From NCBI GenBank assembly GCA_022264855.1, contig JABYQU010000007.1:62001-126000 (forward strand): 64,000 nucleotides of DNA, written 5' to 3'. The position numbers were made by a program, and so were the translations under genes. The notes beneath the pieces are model-generated. The model was not told the DNA's origin. It worked only from the letters and a program-made list of their open reading frames with translations, and did not search any database. The first letter of the stretch is position 1, and each line of letters opens with the position of its first letter. This document shows, piece after piece, positions 37,080 through 49,377 of this stretch. Origin of the DNA: Lenzites betulinus (lineage: Eukaryota; Basidiomycota; Agaricomycetes; Polyporales; Polyporaceae).

Positions 37080-38951
37080 CGCGGGGTGCAGCGTTGGGGA
37101 TGAAGGGAGCGTGTGGGTAGGAGGCAGGGGAGAGAGCGCGGCGAGTTGACCATGGCCTGAGCTGGGTCCTCCTTTTTAGAGCGTGCTTACCTAAGCGAGT
37201 AATTGAGCGTCTGCAAGGGACCCCGGCCTAATCGGGAGTAGCACGACCAGCTGACCGGGACGTTGATCCCCAGACGCAGACGCGCGATCGTGTGTGAGCC
37301 GGGGCGCACTGTTTTACCCTCGCGCCCTCCATCCCTCCTCCCGCCCGCTGGCCAAGCTCACCGAGCTGCTCCAACGCCATCCGAGCGCGTCGCACAGGTC
37401 ACCGGACGCTCGCAACCGCACTCGACCCGCCCTCAGGGGGCTGGAGGCTTGTATTGCGTCCCCTAAACGCGATGCGGGGCCCCGCGTGCGCCCCCAAGAC
37501 CACTGCGGACGGCCAGGTGAAACACAGTTGTGGAGACATTCGACTCAATTGCTTGCGATCAGCTAAGATGGACATTCCCCGTGATACACGCGCGGAGACC
37601 CTCTACGCTCCGAGTCAGGAGGGCAGACATATCCGAGAAAGAATGGCACGCACCCTCGGCCGCCCGTTCTCCATCTTTTGGCATAGCCCTCGCATCCAAG
37701 CACGGCTGCTGTCTTCATTGGGATGTTCCGAAGAACACAAGGTTGCAACCCTGACGCGCACTCTACGCTTCGGTTTACTTGATGTTAATTAAGATGGACA
37801 TTCGTGCTTATTCGTGCTATATACACTGTAGACATCCTTCATACTGTCAATCAGACGCATGTGCGGAAGCGAAGGATAATGACACGCACCCTTGACTCGA
37901 CAGGCAACCGACCGCCGCGCCCTTCAACCCTTGTTCGCAGCGCCATCGCGCCCGAGCAGGGATGCATACTCGAAGGACTATTCCGATCAACGCTCAACCT
38001 GGATGCAGGTTGCACATCTCCGCGAGTTGACGACCACAGTCTCCAGCCAGTCGACTAGCTCCTGAAGCGACCGAGCGACCACGCCAGTCACCGCCCAGAC
38101 CCCAGAGCAACCGAGCGACAGCGACAGTACGTCAGATAACACAGGGTTGTTCGGATGGTCGACATGATGGCCCCGAGCAGTCTTGCAGAGAGACCGTTCA
38201 CATCGCACAGAGACCTTGAGCGGAGCGGGAGAGAGAAGGAGCCACGGAGGGACCAAGTGGGAGATCGAGGGAGGAGGGCAAGAGGCGATGGGGAGAATCC
38301 GACTCAAGTACCCGCTGTACACCGGCTTCTTAAAGAGACATGCAGGCAGCCGTTTCATGCCCGTCCGCCGTCCGGTGTCTCTGCGGCGCACCCTGGTTTC
38401 AGCGAAAAGAGGGTAAAGCCTGATAAAGCTGACTCCATGTGCGCACACAGGATTCATGAAGGATAGATGAGACACATGACGCACATTATTGCAGCCCAGA
38501 TAAGGCGCCAACGCTAAAACGCCGCGGATCGCAGAGACATCGGTGGTCGTCCAATGGGCGTTCACGAAGGCCGATGGAGGCTCCGCCTGGAAACGAGTAC
38601 CGGCTGGCCGGGACGCTAAGCGGAGTGCGGGTGCCCACGGAAAACGAGGAGGGGCGTATGTGCCAGGAGACACCGAGCAGGCTATGTGCCGACCACAAGG
38701 TGAGCGGGAAGGGGGCCACAAGCGCAGAGGTGTTGAGGTTTCTATACCCCATCGACCTGTGCGAAGTTATCGTCAGATGACCACGGCGTGACCTCTGCAC
38801 GCATTCCCATAGGCTGGTTCCCTAGACTTTGCTCTAAGATCTGACGTTAGGTGGAGGTAAGTGGAGTTAGAGGGGACGGACGCAGCACACCCTTGTAGAT
38901 ATTTGCTTGACAAAAGCGTAAGTCGCCGACTATATGCGTCTTACTCACTTT
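37080..38951. other. gene-poor stretch with a degenerate duplication
   Basis: Region upstream of the acetate permease gene. A 244-codon open frame on the minus strand (37987-38721) has no domain-like features. Two similar segments start with AAGATGGACATTC (37565-37577 and 37791-37803), and each is followed by an AATGRCACGCACCCT copy (37642-37656 and 37878-37892). No protein gene is supported. Confidence 0.5.
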
Positions 38952-39776
38952 CTAGTGTATGACTATATGACGGCCTCTCAACACTCCTATGAAAACAAGC
39001 ACTGTCCGCGGATTTTGGCTACCCGACATCGCCTCCGCGGGTATCAGAAGCGCGTCTCTGCCACAAGTCCAAGATTCACCAAGCCCGAGGAGCAACGAGG
39101 ACGGGACACCGAGGTCGCCCAGCAGCAGGGGATGGTAGTGGTTCGAGGTCAAGAAGCATTCCGCGCCCTCCTCCGAGCCCTCCATGATATACAAGTTGAC
39201 ATCCGGGACGCTCCAGCTGCAGGACTTCCTGAACCTCCCGTCCGCACAAAATCCGAGCTGTGGTGCTACCGCATATGGTAACGCACATGCTATATATGGT
39301 GCGTCGGTCGCGTCCCGGAACACGAGCGCTCAGGCGGAACGTTTCCGGAACTGCACGCTGTGCGAGCGCCGTGCTCAGAGCGACGCTCGTCGCCCGAGTC
39401 GTCCCGGACACGTTGTCGGGCGAGGGCCAGTCCGGGTGTTCTTGGAGCGCACTACGTGAGCCTTTATACATGCAGGATTGTCTGTAGAGCTCTGTAAACG
39501 AGACATAGACGTACGACCCCGATGCTGTCCGAGTCGCGCCCATCGACGGCGGCGTCGTTGAAGCCATCCGGGATGCTCCGTACACAGTGAGCACGGATTA
39601 TAATAGATTATAATGAGCATGTCACTGCGATACTGACCTGATCTGACTAGTAAACTAATGTGCATGGCGGGCCCGGGGAAAACCGGAGGGGACTTCAAAG
39701 ATACATTATAGGCGTCCAGCGCTGCTTCGACCAGTTTACAGTAACTGAGTAAGTATGTACTGCGTCCTCCTGTCAT
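38952..39776 (-). CDS. possible unrecognised multi-exon gene (weak)
   Basis: Open frames here read more like protein than the surrounding noise. 39776 begins MTGGRSTYLLSYCKLVEAAL, followed by SPPVFPGPAMHISLLVRS. A plausible GT..AG intron (about 39642-39583) could join it to downstream frames. The last part (39323-38952) reads NLYIMEGSEEGAECFLTSN and SSLLLGLGESWTCGRDAL. I could not find one splice pattern that joins all parts without a stop, and I recognise no family. It could be a real gene, a decayed one, or chance. Confidence 0.22.
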
Positions 39777-40651
39777 ATTTGGGTAAGCAAGATATATTTC
39801 TTCCTAATATCATGAAGAACGCCGTTGTAATGCTGTGGAAGACGTTGAAGTCAGCCAGTGGAGTTGGAGGAGTACTGTGGACTGGTGGGCGCTAAAAGAA
39901 TCGGTAACGAACGGGAGAACAACGTTACGGCATTAAATATACAACGCTGTGCTCTTGCACCGTGACTTCAACTTCTTTCGTCGTCCCGCGCTGAAGTCTC
40001 CGCATACAAGAACTCACGGCCCCCGGCGCATCATTGCTGCTGAAGGATCGCAGACAGGTGAAGTATGCAGTCATCCCTTTTACCTCGCAGCCCCTGTCCT
40101 GACTCATGCACCGTTTGCACGTCTCGCACACGACAGATTTCACCCGGACCTTGTCGCGCACCCGGCCAATCATACGCCACTTTTACATACTGCAATCTCT
40201 GCCGTGAGTGTACGCCATGATTTTGGGGGCGTAGACCGCCCGGGGATGTCGCCTTTACTTCACCCAGGGTCGCCGCTCGATCACTGCCCAGACCCATTGC
40301 TTGCGGGACGCGTCTTCCGTCCGTTTTCCGTCTTCCTCCTTTGTGTCTGGTTCCGCAGCCTCCCCCCTCGCTCCCCCAGTTTTCTATCTCTACTCGATCA
40401 CGCGGGGTGATGTGGGGCCCCACGGGGATCGAATCTAACGACAAATTGCAGGGGCCTTCTGCGGCGCGAATCAAGGAAGAAGGGAACCGCACCCTTCCTG
40501 CTCGTTCTGACTACACCCAGCACCGGGCGTTGCAATTCATTCCTCGAGCGTCTTAGCAGGTTGAAACGTTCTAACCGCGCAAGTACATTGACTGCCCACG
40601 CTCCCCCAGAACTTTTTCGCGACATCGATCGTCGCTTGAAACCACGGCGGG
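39777..40651. other. intergenic, nothing recognised
   Basis: About 875 bp upstream of the NAT9-like gene. Frames on both strands lack domains. It should hold the promoter of the acetyltransferase gene. Confidence 0.5.
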
Positions 40652-41736
40652 ATGCGCGCGAACGAGAAAACTGTTATCGTCCACCCGGATGTGATCCTGG
40701 TGCCATACAGGTGACACTCGCGCGATCAAACGTATCTAACGAGATGTCGGCTCAACCCGCTGTTTGCCCCGCTCGAATGCAGGATAGAACACGTCGCCGT
40801 AAGCACCCGCGTCCCCGGCCACGTTCGAACGCGCATTGCCTATATGCTAAAAACACCCGCACAAACAGAAATATCACGAATGGATGACCAGCCCTGAGCT
40901 CCGAGAGCTCACGGCGAGCGAACCGCTGACACTCGCGGAAGAGTACGAAATGCAGCGTGAGTGCCGAGAGCTTCGCGTCGAAGCTTCGATACCCCGCGCC
41001 CCGCGCCCCCGCAGCCGCTAACGCAAAATCCTGTGTGGGCGCTGCAACTCGGAATGTGCATTCCGTCGGTCAGGCAAGTGGCAGACGGACGACGACAGTG
41101 CGTTTCTCTCGCGTATCTGACACGCGCGGCGTTCCTCACCGCATGGCGTGACCCTCCAGAGCTGACGTTCATCCTCCTGGACGGCACGCCGTTCGCGTCG
41201 GCGGACGGCGCGTCGGTCACCGCGGAGAGCCTGCACGCGCTCCCGATGATTGGGGACGTGAACCTGTTCTTGAAAGGCGCGCCTGATGAGGACGACTTCG
41301 AAGCCGAGGCGGAGATTATGATTGCGGGTGCGCGGCTCCGTCTGTATGTGTCTATCCGCACCGTGGGCTGAGGAGGTTCGCATTCGCTCGCCTATCTCCT
41401 GCGGATCTCATTCACTCGCCCAATCTGCGCTGCACTCTTTGTCCGCCCCGGTGCCCCGCAGAACCCGCGTACCGGAGACGCGGCATTGCCCACACCGCGC
41501 TACAGCTCATGCTGTCGTACGCGTCGGACCCCGCTTCCCCGCCCCCGCTTCCAATCACACGGGCGAGGCTCGTCGCCCGTATCGGCGACAAGAACGAGCC
41601 CAGCATTCGCTTATTCGAGAAACTCGGGTTCACGGTCACGAAGAGGGTCGCCGTGTTCGAGGAGGTGGAGTTGCGGTACACCGGGGCGAACCACACCTCA
41701 TGGATCTCCGGGTCAATCAAGGCGTTGCAGGGGTGA
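40652..41736 (+). CDS. NAT9: NAT9-like GNAT acetyltransferase
   Basis: Small N-acetyltransferase of the NAT9 group. In animals NAT9 is tied to microtubule stability, but the biochemical target is uncertain. The start at 40652 gives MRANEKTVIVHPDVILVPYR. Six exons join to about 215 residues. The joined sequence has EHVAKYHEWMTSPELRELT and SEPLTLAEEYEMQ, then KWQTDDDKLTFILLD, MIGDVNLFL and EAEIMIAEP, all close to human NAT9. The acetyl-CoA loop is RRRGIAHTA. NEPSIRLFEKLGF is the typical GNAT end motif. One short exon encodes only about IEHVA plus the split codons. Confidence 0.92.
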
Positions 41737-42614
41737 CTGTGAAGGTGTTGTACGTAGTTGGACGGTGTTCCATCTGTGAGAGTCGGATACGCAGGTCAGT
41801 TTCCTGATATTGCCGCACCCTCGCGATCAGAGCCTATGTGACGGGAAATACTGACCTGCACCGGCGCAGTGGATATTCAACTTGACTGGCTTCTAAGCCA
41901 AGGCCGATCTACGCAGATGCGCCCCATTGGCTCCGTCCCCGGATTCATTGTGCCTTACATATCCCGGTTGCCCATGGTCCGCCTTCTGTATCTCACGCGC
42001 AAAATAAGCCTAGAATTCTCGAGCCTATCGCTCCAGCAGGATCACCTTTTGTGTTGGAGTTCGGGCACCCCGTACGTGCGATGTGGAGTAGACCGGTCCC
42101 CCGACGGCATAGAGCAGGTCAGGTATGCGTCGTGAGAGAGCTCAGAAGACAGTTTGGGGAGACGGAGGTAAGTACATTGTCTGGCGTCTATCTGAGATAG
42201 GGGAGCATACTGGGAGCATTTGTATTCATTTATGCGGCGGTCCGCAGTGCTCCGCGCGCCACACCAATCCGAAGGTCCCCTGCCCATTCGTCCCCATCGC
42301 AGCAATGTTGTCCTGTGCGGCGGACGTGGATATCGCGATGTGTCTCAAGACGTCGCATCAGCCCGGGACATCACCAGTTATGTACATCGCCCCGTCTGGG
42401 CTGGCATAGGTGGACACATGAGCGTGCCTCGTACTACTCGACGCCACCCCGCGTTCCCGCCCAGTGACCTGCTGACCAGATCCTGGGTCCGATCGCGGGA
42501 ACCCGACCGAGGGAAGAACGTCTGCTGCGATGTCTGTAGCCAAGTCGATGTCATCCCTGCTGTGAACCTGATCAGTAATCGCACTGTGACGGGGGAGCGC
42601 GCTCCCGCTCTCGG
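41737..42614. other. intergenic, upstream of aldehyde dehydrogenase
   Basis: About 880 bp with no supported gene. Short frames on both strands lack motifs. Confidence 0.55.
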
Positions 42615-42622
42615 TATAAATA
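42615..42622 (+). promoter_or_regulatory. TATA box of the aldehyde dehydrogenase gene
   Basis: TATAAATA, 83 bp before the ATG at 42705, with a pyrimidine-rich stretch between them. This is the usual layout of strongly expressed fungal genes. Confidence 0.7.
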
Positions 42623-42704
42623 CCGCCCCCGCCGCGCCGAATACCCTCTACGCTCCAGTACCCTCCCACTCCCGATACCTTTCTCCCCACACACCACCCT
42701 CGCC

Positions 42705-44542
42705 ATGCCTGAGAACTTCGTCAAGGACTTCGACACCCCCGTCTTCAAGGGCAAGGTCACCGTCCCCCTTGGTCTCTACATCAACGGCAAGTTCGTGGAT
42801 GGCGCGAACAACACCACCATTGAGTAGGCTTCTCCCCCGCCGCTCTATCTTTGGCTTCACTCATGCCCCCTCCCCCAGTGTGATCAACCCCACGAACGGG
42901 AAGGTCATCACGAAGATCGCTGAGGGCACGCCAAAGGATCTCGACCTCGCTGTCGAGGCTGCGCAGAAGGCGTTTGACACGACCTGGGGCCTGAACACCA
43001 CCGGCGTCAACCGCGCGCTCCTCCTGAACAAGCTCGCAGACCTCATGGAGCGCGACGCAGACACCCTCGCTGCGCTTGAGGCGCTCGACAACGGCAAGAC
43101 GTTCTCGTGGGCGCGCAAGACCGACGTCGACCACTCGATCCGCTGCATTCGCTACTACGCCGGCTGGGCAGACAAGATCCGCGGGCAGACGATCGAGACG
43201 TCCGAGGCGAAACTGACCTACACCCGCCACGAGCCCATCGGCGTCGTCGCCCAGATCATCCCCTGGAACTTCCCTCGTGCGTTTTTGGTTCTCGCGCGGC
43301 CCCAAGCGTATCATTAATTCATCTATGTCATGCAGTGCAAATGTTCGCGTGGAAGATCGGCCCCGCGCTCGCGGCCGGCTGCACGGTGATCATGAAGCCC
43401 TCGGAGTTCACGCCCCTCACCGCGCTCTACACCTCCAAGCTCATCCACGAGGCCGGCTTCCCCCCTGGTGTCTTCAACCTCGTGAACGGCTACGGCCAGA
43501 CGGTCGGTCAGGCGATGGCCGAGCACAAGGGCATCGAGAAGGTGCGTACCCCGCAATCGGCCCGGGTCGCCGTGCTCACGTGCTGCTATGACATCAGATC
43601 GCGTTCACGGGCAGCACGCTCGTCGGCCGCAAGATCATGGAGGCCGCCGCCAAGTCCAACCTCAAGAAGGTCACGCTCGAGCTCGGCGGCAAGAGCCCCA
43701 GCATCGTCTTCGACGACGCTGACCTCGCCCAGGCCGTCGAGTGGGCCGCCTTCGGTATCTAGTAAGTATCTGGCATGTGCATGGACATCGAGCGGACGCT
43801 GACTGGCGCGTGTGTAGCTACAACCACGGCCAGTGCTGCTGTGCGGGATCTCGTATCTTCGTGCACGAGAAGGTCTACGACGAGTTCCTGACGCGCTTCA
43901 CCGACCACGTCAAGACCCTCAAGGTCGGCGACCCCTTCGACCCTGAGGCGTTCCAGGGCCCCCAGGTCTCGCAAGCACAGTACGACGTAAGCCGTCCATA
44001 CCTGCTCCCATCATATTTCCTATCTCACCGTCTCCCCACAGCGCATCATGGGCTACATCGAGTCCGGCAAGTCGGAGGGCGCGAAGGTCCACTACGGCGG
44101 CGAGCGCATCGGCCAGGAGGGCTACTACATCAGGCCCACCATCTTCACGGAGACGAAGTCGCACATGAAGATCGTGCAGGAGGAGATCTTCGGGCCCGTG
44201 TGCGTGGTGATCAAGTTCAAGGACGAGGACGACATCGTCGCGCAGGCGAACGACACCATCTACGGCCTCGCCGCGTCCGTGTACTCGCAAAACGTCACCC
44301 GCGCGCTCTCGACCGCGCACAAGATCCGCGCTGGTACCGTCTGGGTCAACACCGCGAACATGCTCTACCCCCAGGTACCTTTCGGCGGCTTCAAGCAGTC
44401 GGGTATCGGCCGCGAGCTCGGCGGCTACGCGTTGGACAAGTAAGTCCCGCCCATTACCCTGAATGACGCGCAGTGCTAACCGCGATCCAGCTACACCGCG
44501 GTCAAGTCCGTCCAGGTCAACCTCCATCTCAGCCTCTCATGA
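42705..44542 (+). CDS. NAD(P)+-dependent aldehyde dehydrogenase
   Basis: Oxidises aldehydes to acids, most simply acetaldehyde to acetate. About 500 residues from seven exons, the standard length. The start [14 protein letters not shown] follows a Kozak-like GCCATG. Conserved parts: IPWNFP with the cofactor-binding Asn, [30 protein letters not shown] with the general-base Glu, GQCCCAGSR with the catalytic Cys, EEIFGPV, and [15 protein letters not shown] near the end. No targeting signal is evident, so the cytosol is likely. Strong codon bias and a clear TATA box suggest high expression. A role together with the nearby acetate permease is possible but not shown. Confidence 0.95.
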
Positions 44543-45073
44543 GCAGGTCGTCCTTTCGGTTCGGAGAAGTCGGCTGCATGCACCCATGTACTAGTACCCC
44601 TGTCGCGCTTTGTATTCCTAGTTCATATTGAAAACTCGGGGCTTTTCTTGGAATCACGGCTGGCTGGAAGAAACTGAGCCCCAGGACAGACGACGGGCAA
44701 TAAGCATTCTGGCATCATTAAGGCGAGAACGTTGTTGACTTGACGTGACGTTTCTTCCACTTCTCCGGCCATCATAGTAAGCGCATACGCCCTGGATCTT
44801 GGAAGATGCCCGTCGTAGCACTTCAAGCTTCATATATCCACGCTATGTCTGCGTACCACACTTGAGTGAATAAGGTCACAAATGCCCGAAAGGAGGACTC
44901 CGGGCGAGACTAGAGTTCAGTAGATTCCAGACAGTACAAATAACAGCGGTGTAGGATACGTAATACAGAGCATTCACAAGAGGCAAGTAAGTATTGAGTC
45001 CAAAGGGAGGTACGGGATCGAGAATACAAATCAGCGATGCCCACGTCCAACAAACACGCCACCTCAGCATGTC
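44543..45073. other. intergenic, nothing recognised
   Basis: 530 bp between convergent genes (aldehyde dehydrogenase and FunK1 kinase). AT-rich relative to the flanking genes, as expected for two 3' UTRs. Confidence 0.6.
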
Positions 45074-48049
45074 TTACGCATCCTTGGACTTGAGAGAGCC
45101 GCGTGACGTCTTCTCCGCGAGGCGTTTGCTTGCACGCGAACCAGCCTGGCGGGTGTTGGCACTGCGGCGCGCGCGGGTGCCAGTCCCTCGGCGAGGCTGC
45201 GATGGCCCGGCACTGGCACCAGCCTGCGACGTCTTGGCGGAGTTGCTGCCGCTCGCGAGCGGCGCCGTGTTGTCGCCCGTCTTCTGCCGCTTCATCGGGC
45301 GCATCGACGAGGCGGCCTCGGCCACGGTGTCCATCTGACGGCCAGTGCGGGACGCGATAGCCCTCAGTAGTTCCCGGGGTTCACTGTGCGCTGCGCCCTG
45401 AAGTGGGACAGTAGGTTTTGGCATGACAGTGGCCATGGGGTGCGCGGTGTGCATCTGTCGATGGAACGCGTCTCGCGCCGGGGAAACAGGTGCCCCGACA
45501 GCTTGTGGTATCGAGATGACCGCTGGTGGCACTGTGCGGGGGTCGTGATCATCGAGCATTGTGCAGCGCTGCCAGTCGTTTGTCGGCCAGACCTGGTCTG
45601 GAGCGAGGGCCGCGTTGAGCGCGTCGAGAAGGGTGTCATGGGTGAGTTTGATTTGAGGGACTGGGCTATCCTCGGGCACAACTTGATTCTGCCACACGAG
45701 AGCGGACAGCTCCTTGATGAGCTTGGTCAATGTGGGGTTGTTGTCGATGACGAAGTTTTGGCCCGGAACAAAAAGGTTCAAAGCAAGAAAGCTTGACTTT
45801 TCCGCTGCAGCAAGTGTGTCGGTGTCCCATTTGAAGAGCCTCTCGCATAGGATAGACCCCGACAGCAAACCACGATGGCAGCTTGTGTGGCGCAATATGA
45901 CCCAGATGATGACCCAGTAGAATGACTCCAGGTCGTGATGGCAGTCGTGAATAGTTCCCGGCGTGGCCGTTACCAGTTCTACGGCCATGAAGTAGTACGT
46001 TCCCTTTGCCATCGATCAGCCACTATAAGATGTTGTGTGATAAGAAGTAGTACTTACTGTGCGCTCCTTCTGTCTCACATCAGGACCACCGTCCGCACCC
46101 TCGTCATGGGCGTCTTCCCCTGGCAGCCTCTCCGGTTCACACTCCATCGAGCTGTAGTCAAAGTCGTGCAGAAACCCGGCCGAATTCGGCTCGTCCGTGG
46201 GCTCATCTGTGATGAGGATATTCCCAACGCTGATATCCCGATGCAGCACCCGCGCGTCTTCCCATGCACGTTTGTGGCCTGTAGATACAAACAGCATGAG
46301 CCTGAATGTATGTGACGACCGGACAAGACAAAATTTACTCACCTAGGACTGCGTCTCGGACGGCTTCTATCAATTCTCGTGTGCAGGTAAACTGCGTCAG
46401 AGGGCGGCCGACTTTGTCGATAACCATGCGCATGTGACTGCGCTCAAGGTACCACAGCTGAGGATCGACCAGTAGCATCGAGCACGTCTGGTGCTGCGGA
46501 CGTGGCAGGTCAAAATTCCAAGGTTTCTGGTCCGTATCCGAGGTGCCATCGCCCGCAGTCGGTGGGCGTCCATTCCTGAAACAGCAGAACGTTGTGTAGT
46601 AGACGGAGAGAGGATCCGGGGTCGGCTCTGGGGCGGGGGCAGTGGATGCACGGGAAGACGTCGACGCCTCAGGCTCCAGGTGCGGCGGCGAAGAGGGATC
46701 GCTCTGGGAGTTGCGTTGTTGCTCGTCGATCTTCTGCCACAGATCGATCTCCAGAATGCCTAGGTCACCTCCGCAGACCATCGTTGCCACGCCAGTTTGG
46801 ACGCCCTTCTTGTTGAGCTGCCGGTAAAAATCTGCCTCCGCCGTGCGCACGACCTGTCGCCATGCTTCCTTCACAATCTGCGGCTTGACCGGTCCGCTGC
46901 GTGCTGGACTGCACACGAGTTCGTCGTCCTTCCATATCCGCGTGTCCTCAATCGCGCGCCAGACCATCGTCGCCCGAGAAAACAGCCGTCCGTTGACGTC
47001 GATCAGGTGGTAGAGCAGGTATGGCACGCTTTGTCTGGTCTCCTCGTCGTAGACCTCTATCCGCCGGCCATTGGCCAGATCCCCGACGTGCTGCTCCCAG
47101 TCCTTCGCGTTCGCCTTCTGCAGCTCCGTCCGGATCCAGGCATGGTCCGCCGCACTGAGCCGGGACACCGTAGGGTCGTTGCAAGCGACGGTGCTGCCAA
47201 CAACGGGGTGGGTGAAATGCCAGAAGAACTTCTGGAGCGCCTTGACCCCGTCGACTCTCTCGAGGTCGATGCGCGGCGACACGAGCGCGCACGTGTGGTC
47301 AAAGCGTGCAATCCGAGCGGTTCGACCGTAGATCCCAATGACGAACGACGCAAGGAAGCCGTGGGCGAGCATGAGATTGCGCGCATTCTTCGCCAACTGT
47401 GCGGCAGTCGCAACGTGCTTCTGGCCGCTCCGCGGGAATGGGTCGTCTCCTTCGCTCGCCTTGACCTCGATCACCGAGGCGATATGCTGCCAGGCCCGCG
47501 ACGGTATGGTCTCACCGGGGAACGAGATCGAGATATCCGGCCTCGTCTCGTGGTGCTGGTCCTTGAAGGCAGGGAAGGGGAAGTCGAGCGGTAGATTGCT
47601 AGTGTCGCGGAATGAGAGCTTCCTGTCGGTCTCGAAGGCCGCAACGAGCTTCTTCAGGCCAGCCAGCTGAGCAGTGGCACAGGAGGTCAGCGACACAGAC
47701 ATGAGCGAGTGCGGCGCGCGGAACGACGCACCAGATGAGGATAGCTGCTGACTTCCTTCCCTACCTCCGGTTTGTAGGCCCAGAACACCCACTTGGCGGC
47801 CGGGTCGAATGTGAACGGCGTAGTGCAAGGGACCAGGTTGGTGATGAAGTCGTCGACGGTGCCCGGGTACGCCTGGATCCGTCCCTTCAGCTCGTTCTCC
47901 CAGGCCTTCTTCACCGTTTGGCTGTCTTTTCGGACGTCTGCGCGTGTGTTAGCGGGTACGCCCCCAGTCCTGCGCGCGTGAGGGGAAGCCTTTGAAGCCA
48001 TACCTGACCCGTAAGAGGTGCTACAGCACGAGCGTGTTGAGATCGACAT
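45074..48049 (-). CDS. FunK1 fungal protein kinase
   Basis: Member of the FunK1 family that is expanded in mushroom-forming fungi. About 900 residues. The N-terminal half has the usual FunK1 lead-in: RPDISISFPG, SVIEVKASEGDDPF, then the TARIARFDHTCALVSP block. The catalytic loop is VLHRDISVGNILI. The metal-binding motif is HDFDYS rather than DFG, which is normal for FunK1. KGTYYFMAVEL and HDCHHDLESFYWVIIWV complete the kinase core. A C-terminal region of about 200 residues ends in lysine/arginine-rich segments (RPMKRQKTGDN and later), suggesting the nucleus. Introns at about 47740, 46330 and 46050 restore the frame; the last probably uses acceptor GCAAAG. The first codons (48049) are uncertain because a further intron near 48000 is possible. 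Confidence 0.88.
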
Positions 48050-49377
48050 ATTTATAGTTTCTGTTTGAGGGGGAGGACTGAGGGAGTCTTTTCAAGATTT
48101 AGTGGCCGGTGGCTGGTGGTGGTTGAAAAGAACAATGAGAGCCAGTTCAAGCGCCGAGGAGGGCCACACTATACGCGTCACGTTGATCTGGCGGGGTTTA
48201 TCATCAGCTCAAAGATCCTTTATCTGAGGCCCGCCATGGCTTCGCTTAATCAAGCGAAGACATACCCACCTGGTCCGGCTTTCGGGTATGTTTTGGGTGA
48301 TCGGATGATTGTCTATGCCCTATTCAAAGCGGAGCTGGGCTGAAAACGCGCGGCGCGCCATGGTTGTTAACAATGGCCATCAGCGAGTCGTTTTCATTGT
48401 CACATGAGTCACTCACAATATTGGATCCGATAGCTTTTCAGGGGCCCTGCAGGTTGCTTCGCGGGCTTGATGTCTGCTGGTCGAAATCTGCTACAACGGC
48501 GGAGATGACAGCGAGCCCCTTGACTATCGCGCTGAGAACGAATATTTTAGCAAGTATACTCCACATTTACAAGTAGATGGTGCGCACGTTGAGTAAGGTC
48601 ACAAGATATGAGGCTCCAGACGGCTGCGCCTCGACCTGAGCGTGTTGAAGTTGAACTTGGTCCGCGGGCGTCTGTCGGCTACTTGCCGCGTGTTCGCAAA
48701 GACGCCAACCGGCAAACGACTCACCTCCATTACACGTTTCTAAACTTGCTGAGCTCTGCCGCAGTACTAGTAGACATCTGCGTACACGACATCAGCTTGT
48801 TGCGCATTCAGAAGTGTGGATGAATAGTCTTACGATCGCGACTCTGACGTTGAACTTGGTACTTAATCCAGAAAGGGACGCTCGGGCGTTGCCGAACACT
48901 CTGCCACAACAGCACCCATGCCTATGCTATAATATGTCCGATCGTAATGTCGATAGAAATGGCTTAAAATGGGCCTCATGTCCGATTCACCATGTCGTAG
49001 TAAACATCTTATATACGGCTCAATGTCCGATAAGAGTTCATGTTGAGGTAGATGGGCCATGTTGGCCTCCCTATGTACGATTGCAGTCGTAGCATGTCGT
49101 TAGGCTGCATTTTGCATCACAATGAGGTGAGCTGAACGGTAGTGTAAGCAGACGTGGTTGATCAGGGTCAACAGAACTGTGCAGAGGATGGCGCGGATCG
49201 CTGCATCTCCTGTGAGATTAGGCTCAGCATAGACGCATTCTGCCGGAGAGGATTCCTCGACTGTACGTATAATGACGACCAAATCTCTAGGCCATCTGGC
49301 ATTTTGGCACGAACGTTTCAGCATGGTATACAACATGAACTCCTTACAATACAACAGGTAGGATTTTACGCTTCCTT
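48050..49377. other. 1.3-kb stretch without a recognised gene
   Basis: Upstream of the FunK1 gene and downstream of the pseudogene. AT-richer than its surroundings, with only short open frames and no domain, RNA gene or repeat that I can support. Confidence 0.55.

Noticed and set aside
37987..38721. Minus-strand 244-codon open frame in gene-poor DNA
   Set aside because: Long for chance, but it has no domain, no splice partners and shifts between composition types; not enough support for a gene call.
33900..40651. Possible transposon remnants in the gene-poor stretches
   Set aside because: No transposase, reverse transcriptase, integrase or terminal repeats were recognised.
46050..46200. DFD in place of DFG in the FunK1 kinase as a sign of inactivity
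   Set aside because: DFD is the normal form in FunK1 proteins, and HRD and Asn are present.
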